Positions 28,180 through 37,731 of a DNA stretch of 43,281 bases are shown piece after piece. The notes under the pieces are model-generated. The model made no database searches and had not been told where the DNA came from. It worked only from the letters and a program-made list of their open reading frames with translations. This stretch comes from Asparagopsis taxiformis (lineage: Eukaryota > Rhodophyta > Florideophyceae > Bonnemaisoniales > Bonnemaisoniaceae), in assembly GCA_030407315.1 (NCBI GenBank), contig JALQPE010000629.1, positions 1 through 43,281 of the forward strand. Direction: 5' to 3'. The position numbers were made by a program, and so were the translations under genes. The number at the start of each line of letters is the position of its first letter. The stretch's first letter is position 1.

Positions 28180-28781
28180 TGCAAAGATTTGGACGCGTAG
28201 AGAAGCCGTTCAGGATGACAAAGACACCTTTTCTCTCCGACTACACGATCAAGAGATATTCCTCTTTCAAGGTGGTATTTGGCGGGAAACGATCTCCCTA
28301 CACGTCTAAACGTGAAATATCAGTTATTGATTCACCTTCCACGCGCTCCAATTGTATTCGGCCATCTGTCATTCCTCGACGAAGGACTTCCCACACACAA
28401 TTCCTTCGTTCCCAAAACCATCCCATTGCCATGAATCATAGTACTACACTTGTCACTAGAGCCAAAAAACTATACCGGGTATTATTTTCCACTTCATTGG
28501 CCAGGTGCCGGCTCTCCATTGGATGATGCGAACTCAACTTTGTGGAACTAGGAGTCCTGCAACTCGCGGCTCCATCTCTAGTACCAATGGCGTCATACGT
28601 ACGTAAGTGCGTACGCTCTTCGCAAAATACACTTTATTTGTGCGCATGGAACAAAAGCCCACTCTATTCTTCAAACGACATGTACAAATTTTGTATAGCA
28701 TTTGTTGGAAGACTTGATCAGGACTGCTGCTAAATGAATTACGAAAGTTTACTGATGTATTAAACACTGTGCTGGAACACT
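28180..28781. promoter_or_regulatory. Spacer upstream of ParB/dioxygenase copy 2 with one palindromic site
   Basis: It holds the 5' region of the split gene and the 3' side of the transposase gene. It contains the single core at 28468-28486. No coding frame of interest. Confidence 0.45.
28468..28486. repeat. Single degenerate parS-like palindrome
   Basis: AACTATACCGGGTATTATT, centred at 28477, with one arm matching the shared core. Downstream it keeps CCAGGTGCC and CCATTGG, the arm blocks of the other arrays, so it is an eroded single unit of the same family. Confidence 0.75.
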
Positions 28782-31700
28782 CTATGCTGAACGTGGTGGG
28801 TATCCATCTTCTCTAGTTAAGACGCTCACTTCACCACCAGAAAGAATATCACTATTGTGCTCTACAATGCCACTTTGTCTATAGTATGAACAAACTCCTG
28901 ACTCGCAGTTATGTACGTGCAAAACTTCTCGGACCCCGTCGTTCATTTCAACGTGAACTATAGTATCATTCCCACCTTTCCGGTACATACCATCTCCAGT
29001 GCATGTCAAGGGAATGCAGACAGCATATGGAGTTTTCTGCTTCCATTTCTTTGCCTTCTTCTCCTCTCCTTGCCCTACCACAATAAAAAAGGACAATGTG
29101 ACGAAAAGGACACGTCTAGAACATGTGAATTCCTCCATGCTCGTCCTGCTATGGGCGGGTACTACTATACCAGCATCATACCATCCATCTTTGCACACTG
29201 CTTGAATGATGCTTCCAGGTTCAGCACGCCCTAGCCTCGATTCGCTCTCAGATCCCTCATGACTAGTGCGCACTCTTTGTGCAGCAGTGAGCCACCATAG
29301 TCGTTCACCATGTTGAGACCCGTTTACCTGTCTGGTTCTGAGAAAAGTTTCAGAAGCTTTACGTATCCTTGCCATCATGACGGTTTCTTCTGCCGGAACA
29401 TTTTTCGCGTCTTCAACAGATTCCCCTCGCCACCGCGTGATTGGACAGTGGGTGCTCACCATAGTACTGCTCCTCTCTGATATGAGATGGAATACAGGAC
29501 TTAAGAAGCATCTTTTTGCTGCCTCTTCTGTCGCATGTGGACTCTCCGAAATTCCTTTTCCTAGTGCAAAATACACGCGTCTGCAATCGGCAGACGTCCA
29601 TTGTTTTGTATTGTGACCTACCGCACCCAGCGTGATGGCTATTCGTGCGAGCCAGTCATCGGCCATGATGAGCTCCATTGATGACAGATGTTCATTCTTA
29701 TGGTTCGAGTTTCGAACCCCTCTTTTAAGAGGCTGGTGCATTCTCTCGAATAAAAGCTCTTCCACATGTTTCGCAGCTCCAAAAGCTGGTAATGTATGTA
29801 CGCAAAATTCTATCAACCGATGCAAGTTCGGTTTGTCCAGATGTTTCATTGCAATAGGATCCTTCTTGCATACCTCATGCAGTTCTTTCATATAGTCTGA
29901 AACAAGAGCTAGAATGTGGTCATGACGTCCGCCATTCTCCGCCTCGAACCTCCTGGTTGACTCAAGTCCATCTATCCACCATGTTGGGATGAATCGAATG
30001 CTGGCAACAACCATTTGAAACTTTTTCAGCAAACGAAGAATACGTTCAAGTTTTTCATACCCGTCCCAAGAGTTCCCGATGACGATACGAAATGCCGAAT
30101 AAAATGCTTGGGGAGCTACAACGAGAACAGCGAATATATCGCTCATGTTCATCGATAATAGGTAGTTCTGCCCGAATACCTGACTCTGACTACTCAAACA
30201 GAACATTCGGAGGGTATTCAGTAGAACTGTTTCCGCAACATTTCGAAGTACAGGTGTTGCTGCGGTGATTGTCGCATTCATCACATCTTGAGCCAGTCCG
30301 GAGAGCAGATGGTCTGGGGCAACTACAGCAGAGCGATATGGATCGAATTGACAAGGAACAACTGGAACTCCTTCTTCGTTTGTAGGAACTCCTCTCCGCA
30401 CACGATTAAGGGATTCACTCAAATTATGGAGTGCCTTATTCTCAATCGGATCTAGGCTTAGTCCAAGAACTTTGAGCTGATCTTGCGATGCGACTTCCCT
30501 CACAAGCTTGTTTCGGTGCATTCCTCGGGCATGCGTACTCATCTGACTGTTTAGCAATGCTGTGTATGCATTTCGTGAACCTCCACTGCTGCTCATATCT
30601 TGCTTTTCGAAAATGCAGCTATGGCATGGTGTATTACTGGTGTGTCCACGGACATCCAGAGTATGCGAAACAGCTGGGTAATCTCCGATAAATCCAACAG
30701 GATCCAGGAATATGACCACATCTTCTCCATTTGCATCTTTCGCTGGAAAACCGTCTGTACTTCCCTTCACAATGTCGGGTACAACTCTCTCAATTACAAC
30801 ATTTGTTGAAACTCCCGGGGGAACGAATCCAAGAACGCGGACTGCGTGGAAGCTTGCTCTCTTGCTTGGCTGTATGCCTAATGGAAGCATATAGCAGCCA
30901 CCAAAACTTCCTTTCCGGCTTGTGAACGGCTGGAAGTCATCAGCATATAGCAGAAATCGGTATACGATATATTTCCTGCCATCTGAAAGATTCCCCTCGC
31001 TGCAGGCATCCATACGTTTAGAGCCGGGGTGCCATCTAGACCTCTTGTCTGGAGCTCCTATGAGCTGGACGTCTTTCACCCGACTTTGTTCGCGATGTAG
31101 CTGCCCAGTTGCTCCCCTTGTGGAGCAAATGAGAAAAGTCGCATGTTCAGAGCGTCCCTTTTTCAGATGTCTGTTCACGAGTAGTAACTCTTCAAATGTG
31201 CTCCCATCAGACTTACTTTTTGGCCGAAACAGAGTGATAGCGTCACCTGCCCGAATATCATTGTTGCAATGTTCTCCGTCGAGCGTTGTGGTGGAGACGA
31301 CACGCCTCGCATTTCTTTTCTCAGTTTCTTCCATTGCATCGATTTGCGGGCCTATCACATCTTCCATATTTGATTCTTGTTGTTCTTCTCCGGTTGCAAG
31401 ATAACTTGCAATGATGATAGCTTCAATTCTCCAGTCACTCCTTGCTGTAAAACTTCTTCTGCTCCTAGAATTCTTTCCAGTTTCGATGTTCTTTCCCTGT
31501 TTCGTTCTGGCTCCTCCCAGCTTAGCCACCAGGGCCTCTTGATTTGTCGTCGGCATACATATGATCCTCAACTCGTCTCCATGTCGGGCGTATACCTTTC
31601 TGTGCATCTTGTGACCGTCATGATCTGATGCACTTACCGAAATGCGATGGAATGGGTCATTCAGAACAGCTGAACGGCATTTGACAATGAAAGAGTTTTC

Positions 31701-32483
31701 AATACTTTCTGAAGCAATTTGATATGCTTCATCTTCTCTTTCATCACTATTATCCCTTTTACTAGACTTTATGCAGTCCAGAATGGGTCCGGTCTGTATA
31801 TCCCTTTCCGCCCATGTGCTCGGTAGCACGACTCGTACCGATGTAGTACAATGAGCTCTACGGCTACTAGACAGTCCTGGAGACATCTTTCCAAGCCTAG
31901 AGCCGCTTTTTGTTACATCTATTTCACACGTTGTATCCATGCTTTGTGGGAAACATGTTTTCAGAATGAACGGTAAAATGACTTTCCTCATGTACGAGTC
32001 GCTGGGTGCTTGATCCGAAATGTCCCGCTTGAAATTAGACATCTCACGCATACCTTCATAGTCCTTGCGTTTCATCCGTAGCGTTCCACTAAGCAATATT
32101 ATTGCAGAGAATACTGGCCAGGTCAGCAGTTTATCCACAAGTCCGCGGTCATCTTCCGCTGCCTCTTCTCCGTCGTGGTCATCACAGCTCTCGGCCGAGC
32201 TTTCCTCAGAGCCTATCGTTTCTTCTTCTCTGGTAACTTTTCCAGCCTCAAAAAATCCAATGTGCTCTTCTCCATTGCCACTAGAAATATTCTCGTCTTC
32301 AGCAGATGCTTTTCCGACGTTTTCGTCCGGTATATCGGCGTGAACCTCGAATGTTTCGTTCGAAACTAGCGGGGTTTCCCCATTTTCGTGCCTTGTCCCA
32401 CTTTCGTATGGGATTGGCAATGATTCAAACCTTCTCCGGGTTCTTCGAGGTGTACCTTTCTTCCGAACAGCTGTTCGTTTCAT
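28782..32483 (-). CDS. Large DDE-type transposase, CACTA/Plavaka-like
   Basis: An intact 1,233-residue frame, the longest in the window. A charged N-terminus (about 1-120) precedes a catalytic core: YADDFQPFTSRKGSFGG near residue 512, VIFLDPVGFIGDYPAVSHTLDVRGHTSNTPCHSC at about 590-624, and HVEELLFERMHQPLKRG near 905. This D...GDxPA...CxxC...E layout is the pattern I know from TNPD/Transposase_21 and Plavaka/KDZ-like transposases. The gene lies close to the right end of an element with CACTA termini, which agrees. The C-terminal roughly 150 residues (WYDAGIVVPAHS, CIPLTCTGDGMYR) are unassigned. It probably cuts at the 19-bp termini and binds the subterminal ACTGCC arrays. The exact superfamily needs a profile search. 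Confidence 0.75.
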   Translation of the reverse strand: MKRTAVRKKGTPRRTRRRFESLPIPYESGTRHENGETPLVSNETFEVHADIPDENVGKASAEDENISSGNGEEHIGFFEAGKVTREEETIGSEESSAESCDDHDGEEAAEDDRGLVDKLLTWPVFSAIILLSGTLRMKRKDYEGMREMSNFKRDISDQAPSDSYMRKVILPFILKTCFPQSMDTTCEIDVTKSGSRLGKMSPGLSSSRRAHCTTSVRVVLPSTWAERDIQTGPILDCIKSSKRDNSDEREDEAYQIASESIENSFIVKCRSAVLNDPFHRISVSASDHDGHKMHRKVYARHGDELRIICMPTTNQEALVAKLGGARTKQGKNIETGKNSRSRRSFTARSDWRIEAIIIASYLATGEEQQESNMEDVIGPQIDAMEETEKRNARRVVSTTTLDGEHCNNDIRAGDAITLFRPKSKSDGSTFEELLLVNRHLKKGRSEHATFLICSTRGATGQLHREQSRVKDVQLIGAPDKRSRWHPGSKRMDACSEGNLSDGRKYIVYRFLLYADDFQPFTSRKGSFGGCYMLPLGIQPSKRASFHAVRVLGFVPPGVSTNVVIERVVPDIVKGSTDGFPAKDANGEDVVIFLDPVGFIGDYPAVSHTLDVRGHTSNTPCHSCIFEKQDMSSSGGSRNAYTALLNSQMSTHARGMHRNKLVREVASQDQLKVLGLSLDPIENKALHNLSESLNRVRRGVPTNEEGVPVVPCQFDPYRSAVVAPDHLLSGLAQDVMNATITAATPVLRNVAETVLLNTLRMFCLSSQSQVFGQNYLLSMNMSDIFAVLVVAPQAFYSAFRIVIGNSWDGYEKLERILRLLKKFQMVVASIRFIPTWWIDGLESTRRFEAENGGRHDHILALVSDYMKELHEVCKKDPIAMKHLDKPNLHRLIEFCVHTLPAFGAAKHVEELLFERMHQPLKRGVRNSNHKNEHLSSMELIMADDWLARIAITLGAVGHNTKQWTSADCRRVYFALGKGISESPHATEEAAKRCFLSPVFHLISERSSTMVSTHCPITRWRGESVEDAKNVPAEETVMMARIRKASETFLRTRQVNGSQHGERLWWLTAAQRVRTSHEGSESESRLGRAEPGSIIQAVCKDGWYDAGIVVPAHSRTSMEEFTCSRRVLFVTLSFFIVVGQGEEKKAKKWKQKTPYAVCIPLTCTGDGMYRKGGNDTIVHVEMNDGVREVLHVHNCESGVCSYYRQSGIVEHNSDILSGGEVSVLTREDGYPPRSA

Positions 32484-33889
32484 CTCTTCTCTTTGGATTC
32501 GAGAGAACCTTGCACAAATTGTGGATTAATGTCAACTAGTAGGCAACTAATAAGATGGTATCCGTCTCTTTTTAACCAGGCCACTGTAATAGTTTATGGT
32601 ACCTATATTTTCTTACCGTTACATCTTATCGAAAACTTCACACTGACTAGTGTCCTACCTAACTCAAGGAACAGGTGACTTGATTTCCCATGTTGGGTTC
32701 TTCAGCGATCTTTAATGCCTCCAACGATTCCTGCTTCCTTTTCTGAATGAAATACACGAATCATTTACAATTTAGCTTCAGTACATGGTATAATAGGCCT
32801 CAATAGTAATCTTGTTATGGTAATAAACTATATATAGATGAGAACACGGTTGCAATTCTCTTTCGGATTGTCTACTACTCTAATTTACAGCATTTATTCG
32901 ATGTTTCTCCTTCAGTATGCAGCTAAACATCAATACCAAGACTTTTAGGTTGGTTTGACATTGCGTAGGGGCATGATTTCTATTTCTGCTAATTTATCAC
33001 GTCCAGAAAATTTGACAGATCATCCGCTGCCAAATCATCTGCCACATCATCGTCTGCCAAATCATCTGCCTTCTAGTTACGACGAGGTCATTATGAGTGG
33101 ATGAGCTGTCTATTTAAGGCTGTTGATGCGCGACGTATAGGACCATTTCATCATCCGGTTATCATGAAGATGACAGGTAAGGCTGGTACGTTGTCGAGTA
33201 GGTATCTTTCCCCTCTCTAATTTCTTTCCACATGCTTTCCATGAAAGATAGTGCACTAACCATACATATCGTTCTTCGCTGATCTTATTCTAGTCTATTG
33301 ATTGCAAATGATTCTGGCATAGGTATTGGTTATAGGTTGGAATGACGAAAGCTTGCAAGCTTTCGTCATTCCAACCTACAACCAATACCTTTGCACGCAA
33401 AAATAGTTCAATGATGGTAAGTTTGTTCATTCCATTCATACTCATGTTCTTCTCATCCTTTACAATACTTTTCTATATCCGATTGCTAACCTGTTGCAAA
33501 TCATCTGTAATGGTGTTTATTTCCCTACTGTCTGAACATCACATGTAGTTTTGAAACAGCAAGGAACTCGATTTGCTTGCACAATAGTCCTGGTTGTAGA
33601 GATAGTAAGATTTTAGATACGATAGTTCGATTTTATGAGTAGTCTAGTCTAATGATAGAACTGAAACAATCCTTCAGGCATCGTTGTCCTTGCTACATAA
33701 AAATTCTGACATCCTTTTAGATCACACTTGGTTATCCCTATACACTTCTATGAAGACCACCGAGAGAGACACTCCATTCTGCCCGACATTTCGTAGCCAG
33801 ATGCCTGAACATGCGGCTGGAATGGCATTTCCACCTCATTCTATCGTCCTGAACATCAATTGTAGGCACTAGAAAGTATTACCCTAGGC
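32484..33889. other. Right-end noncoding region of the element
   Basis: About 1.4 kb upstream of the transposase start, so its promoter should be here. It contains a 27-bp-period short repeat of CTGCCAAATCATCTGCC (33026-33070), the 70-bp palindrome at 33321-33390, and splice-donor-like GTAAGG and GTAAGT after short ATG stretches (about 33178 and 33418). I could not assemble a coding transcript from these. Confidence 0.5.
33321..33390. repeat. 70-bp near-perfect palindrome
   Basis: 35-nt arms meet at AAGCTTGCAAGCTT with no spacer and a single mismatched pair (33332/33379). It differs in sequence from the parS-like units, although its outer ends are AGGTATTGG/CCAATACCT. It lies between the transposase promoter and the right subterminal array. 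Confidence 0.95.
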
Positions 33890-35065
33890 ATCATATTCTA
33901 CTACTTTCCCGTTCTGTCCGAGTCAGTACCGCCAGGCACTACAATTTACTGGTTCAGTATAGACTTCCCGGCAGTAAATTGTACTGTCTCAAGCACTAGT
34001 TCCAGGTAGTGAAATGTACTGCCACAGGTAGCACTTCCAGGTAGTACACTGCACTGCCACAGGCAGTAACTGGTACTGTCCTATGCCCCTGTCGAGTACA
34101 ACACTATCAGACAGTACTTTACGCTGATCTGGACAGCTCTATAATACATCAAAATCTACTACTTTTTGTAGTGCTGTGGGGCAGCAATTCACATATCCTG
34201 GAGCAGTACAGCGTGGCAGTGATTTACACATACGCAAGTAGTAGAGCACGGCAGCACTTTCCACCACGGCAAGTAGCACGGTACGGTAGCACTTTTCGTA
34301 TCATAAAGCAGTACTATCAGGCAGCTTTTCCCAGAGACTATCAGCACCTCATTTCATTGCTTTCACACATTTCGTCAGACATCATAATTTACTGTCCCCA
34401 CTCGCTTCCACAGGCAGTAGAATACACAGCCTCGAAGCATGTCTGCTGTCATCATATTCCACTGCATTACTCTACTGCCAGAACATAGACTTGTCACTAC
34501 CTGTAAGTACAAAAAAAAGCAGCACCACACAGCAGCAGAAATTACTGCTTTGTCCAATAATAGAATACAGTACATTTCTCTGCCTCTGCCATGACCTGCA
34601 GGCAGTATCATACAGTACATCGGGGCACTACCTAAATATAGCAAAATGTGCTGCCGTCATTCGGGCCCGCAGCCAGCACAGCACGCTGCCGGAAACACTA
34701 GCTTCTACTGCCACACGGTGCATCCCACGCCACCAAATAGTACTGCCGTGGGCCATATTCCTGGACAGCATATTTTACTCCCTCCCCGTGCTGCCCAAGT
34801 CAGCACAATATACTACTTTATTTTACAGGCCAATGTAGCACAAATCACTGCCAGAAAGACAATCTAAATCCAGCAACTATCACTGCCTCCCACCACTGCC
34901 TCTCGTCATACATCCAGGCAGTACTTTCTACTGCCGTCGGCAGCACATGGCCACTGCCTCCGGGCAGTGCACTGTACTGCCGGCAAGTAGGGCATTAATT
35001 TATATTTTTACAGTACTAAATTTTACTGCCTCAGGCAGTAAATTTTACTGCCGTACAGTACTGCC
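33890..35065. repeat. Right subterminal ACTGCC repeat array
   Basis: About 1.2 kb of ACTGCC/GGCAGT motifs, often in the context GGCAGTAAATTTTACTGCC and mixed with CAGTACT and GCAGCAC variants. The outermost full palindrome (35025-35039) is the inverted counterpart of 4965-4979. The array is three times longer than the left one. Confidence 0.8.
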
Positions 35066-35820
35066 CCAGGCCCGATTTCAGACACAGTAGTGTGGGATTT
35101 TTTCTTCTGTTGTGATGTAGCAAGTTCCTTATTCTCTTCGTTGACAATTATACCAACTGTGTCGATGACGGACTGAGGTAAACGAAGAGCGCACGCTGCC
35201 AATTGTTTGATAGTGGATGTGCAGCCTTTCTTCCCCCCACAGTAAAACACTGCGACCTCACTTGCTTTGGCACTCCTGTTCAGCCTAGCAGACAATGTTG
35301 CATGGTCTTGCTTTAGGCTTCGCAGAATATCGAACTGTGTTTGTTCAACTATAAAGTCGTCAACGTTTTTAAAGTTGCAGCTTCTCGCAAACGCACGAAA
35401 AGTTTCCAAAGAAGAGGTACTTCGGAGCTTCGTAACAGATAGGTTGAAACCACTCCATTTCTCTGGTCTAGAACAGATGAGCTTCTGGAGCGCTATCAGC
35501 CTATGGGCGCCATCTACTATTCCAAACCACTCCTTTCTTTTCGATACTTCTTTCTGAGCAGCATCCTCACTAGCAAGCTCCTTCCTGAAATATTGTAGAG
35601 GAACTGAAGAGAAGGCTCCCTCCAAACGAATGACGTAACACATTGAGCCCCCTGAGGTTACTCCTCCGTCCTCTTCATCATCGAATATGCGAGCCAACTC
35701 TTGCACGCATCCGTTCACAGTGTCTCTTACACAAGTAAACGGAATACAGGCCATCGGATCTACTGAAACTATTTCAGCACCAGACATAAGCGAGGAAAAC
35801 ATTTCTTTAGCAGGATCCAT
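35023..35820 (-). pseudogene. ParB-like gene truncated by the right end of the CACTA element
   Basis: The ATG at 35820 opens a 265-residue frame. WFGIVDGAHRLIALQKLI near residue 103 gives the DGxHR box in the same context as the other three ParB-like proteins, preceded by an acidic insert (FDDEEDGGVTSGG) and followed by helices. From 35092 downward the frame is transposon sequence (TTVSEIGPGAVLYGSK...), ending in the subterminal array, so the natural C-terminus is gone. It may have carried a dioxygenase domain like its relatives; this cannot be seen. It suggests the giant element landed in an older element of its own kind. Confidence 0.72.
35074..35092 (-). repeat. Right terminal inverted repeat
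   Basis: It ends in CAGTAGTG. Its reverse complement matches the left terminus at 16 of 19 positions. TG follows at 35093. Confidence 0.8.
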
Positions 35821-37731
35821 TTGTGACTTCCCTTCGCTCAGTATGCTGATCTAAAGTTGATAATCCCTGCAGATATTCGATCTTGGCTTTGATGCAAGTC
35901 TGAGAAGTCACTTCAGCTCCAGAAGGTTCGTTTCAATTATATTCCTGTAATGTTATCTCGCTCGTGTGGGATCCCACCGAAGGATCGGTACTTGTGAGTT
36001 CTGGGCAGAAATTTGAAGTAGAATGAGGTCAAATCTTGAACGTGGTTGCGAGGACAGAAAATTTATTCTTCCAGATGCTGGTAACTTCCACTGCTATGAT
36101 AGTTTGGCTTCATATCCCACGTGCATTGGTTCCTTTTGTAGCATGCAGAGATGTCAATGAGCTTTGGCTGTATTGAATAAATGAGCTAAGTGTTGAGCTT
36201 GCTCTCGAGCGATCTCTACGTGATTCCGATTTTGTTGTAGAGATTAGTCTCATCGCTCGTTCTGGACATTCACGGAATGAGATATAGATGAATATCAGGA
36301 ACAGAAATCATCTTCCTGTGCGAAATTATCTAAAATTTTATAGGAATACGTTGAATCTGGTTCAAGTCACTAGAGATATCATATCTTCTTCAATATCTGC
36401 AATGAATGACTTATTCTGAAAGCATGAAAAGCTTCAAAGGTGATTGATGATGTTTCTGAATACTGATTTACTATATCATCAACGTGACAAAAACCATGGG
36501 TCAGAGATGTCCTCTCTCCAGACACGCATGATCCAGACCAAGCTGTGAAAGCAGAATCTCTGTTATACACTGGGTCGTGTGTAGTCACTTTGTTCCACGT
36601 ATAAAACCTGGCCCATCTGGATACGATGAAATTGTTTCACGGATCTAGAGCCCCGACAGTGAGCCTGAAAATAGTACCGGAACTCGCTGAATACGCTAGA
36701 CACATGGTGAACGGTCCATTCCATCATCAGCAGGTACCCTCACAAGCGAAGGCTTGAGATTAAACACGTTGTCTCCATTGAGACACGTATCGCATCATAC
36801 TTACTGTGAAGTTTCACGACGCCGTAAAATTTTGCTCGTCTAGGGCCAGCCTCCTGCAACTTTCCACTCAGGATGTCATATAAGAATTGCAAAGTGCAAT
36901 GTGACGTGAAGCATCAGAATAGCAACCATTCCTGACAGGAATGATCCCATCTACATCCGCCCTCCAGCTTATAGTTGATGTAACGTGTTCATGCATGCGA
37001 ATGAGAAGGATTCTGGTTATTTGTCTTATGTAACGTTACATCTCAAGCTCCAGTGACATCGCGAAACATTATTTTACATTAAAAACTCTCTCATATCGTT
37101 ACTTCGTTATCGGTGGCCAGAAGTTTCATAACGTCTAAATTTCGGCCTTCTCATTCGTGTGTGAATGTGATACGAGAACATTTTCTTCTTGCTTTGTCAT
37201 CATAAATCTCGACTATTCTACCGTTCATGTCGTTGCTTCACGACAAGGATTACTCCACACGGACGAACAGTAAATGAACTCCAGTGAAACATGGAATCGC
37301 TCCTAGTTGTATAGTTACACGTCACTACGAAGACCCTAATCTCATTCATTTTCAGATGAAAAGTATGCCTACATCGCAGTGAGACATAGAAAAATGAGTC
37401 ACATGCATGTGACACATTCCCATGGGTAACGGTATCTCTCAGTTAGCTTGGGCACGGTAATCCCACGGCCTGGCGCGCAGAAAACCAAAAGATGTAGATT
37501 GATCATGTAGCTGCAAAATGCCAGTTCATTATTTTGTGGAGGTGAGATAAGGTGCATGCATTCCTTCAAAGATATATAAGGAGAGATCACGTTTCGATCG
37601 AAGCTGTGACTTTCAGAGAGCTCTCTGTACTCAACAGCACCCTCCACTTCGGTACTTTTCCTGTACCTTTTTGGAAAATCATCAACTTCGCTCTAGACCA
37701 TTGCTGAAAGGTGTTCTTCAATGATCCAACG
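35821..37731. other. Long gene-free stretch
   Basis: 1.9 kb without a credible gene. It includes the upstream region of the truncated ParB-like gene and a perfect 14-bp palindrome ATGTAACGTTACAT (37027-37040). It probably belongs to decayed repeats, but no element end could be identified. Confidence 0.4.

Larger units (their letters stand above)
4928..35092. mobile_element. Giant CACTA-type DNA transposon with chromatin-modifying cargo
   Basis: The left end reads CACTACTGAGTTTGAGATC; the reverse complement of the right end reads CACTACTGTGTCTGAAATC, 16 of 19 identical. TG flanks both sides. Arrays of ACTGCCTGAGGCAGT lie just inside both ends, resembling the subterminal repeats that CACTA transposases and accessory proteins bind. 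The interior encodes a large DDE-type transposase near the right end plus ParB-like, DNA-methyltransferase-SET, dioxygenase and Tudor-like proteins. Total length is 30,165 bp; subtracting the nested copia element and one 5-bp duplication leaves about 23,450 bp. Coding frames on both sides abut the termini (4082-4927 on the left, 35093-35820 on the right), supporting these boundaries. The family name is inferred; termini and repeats are directly seen. Confidence 0.8.

Noticed and set aside
33166..33700. Small multi-exon gene suggested by ATGs followed by GTAAG donors and TTCAG/CTAG acceptors
   Set aside because: The most obvious splice combination gives an immediate in-frame stop, and no conserved peptide was found.
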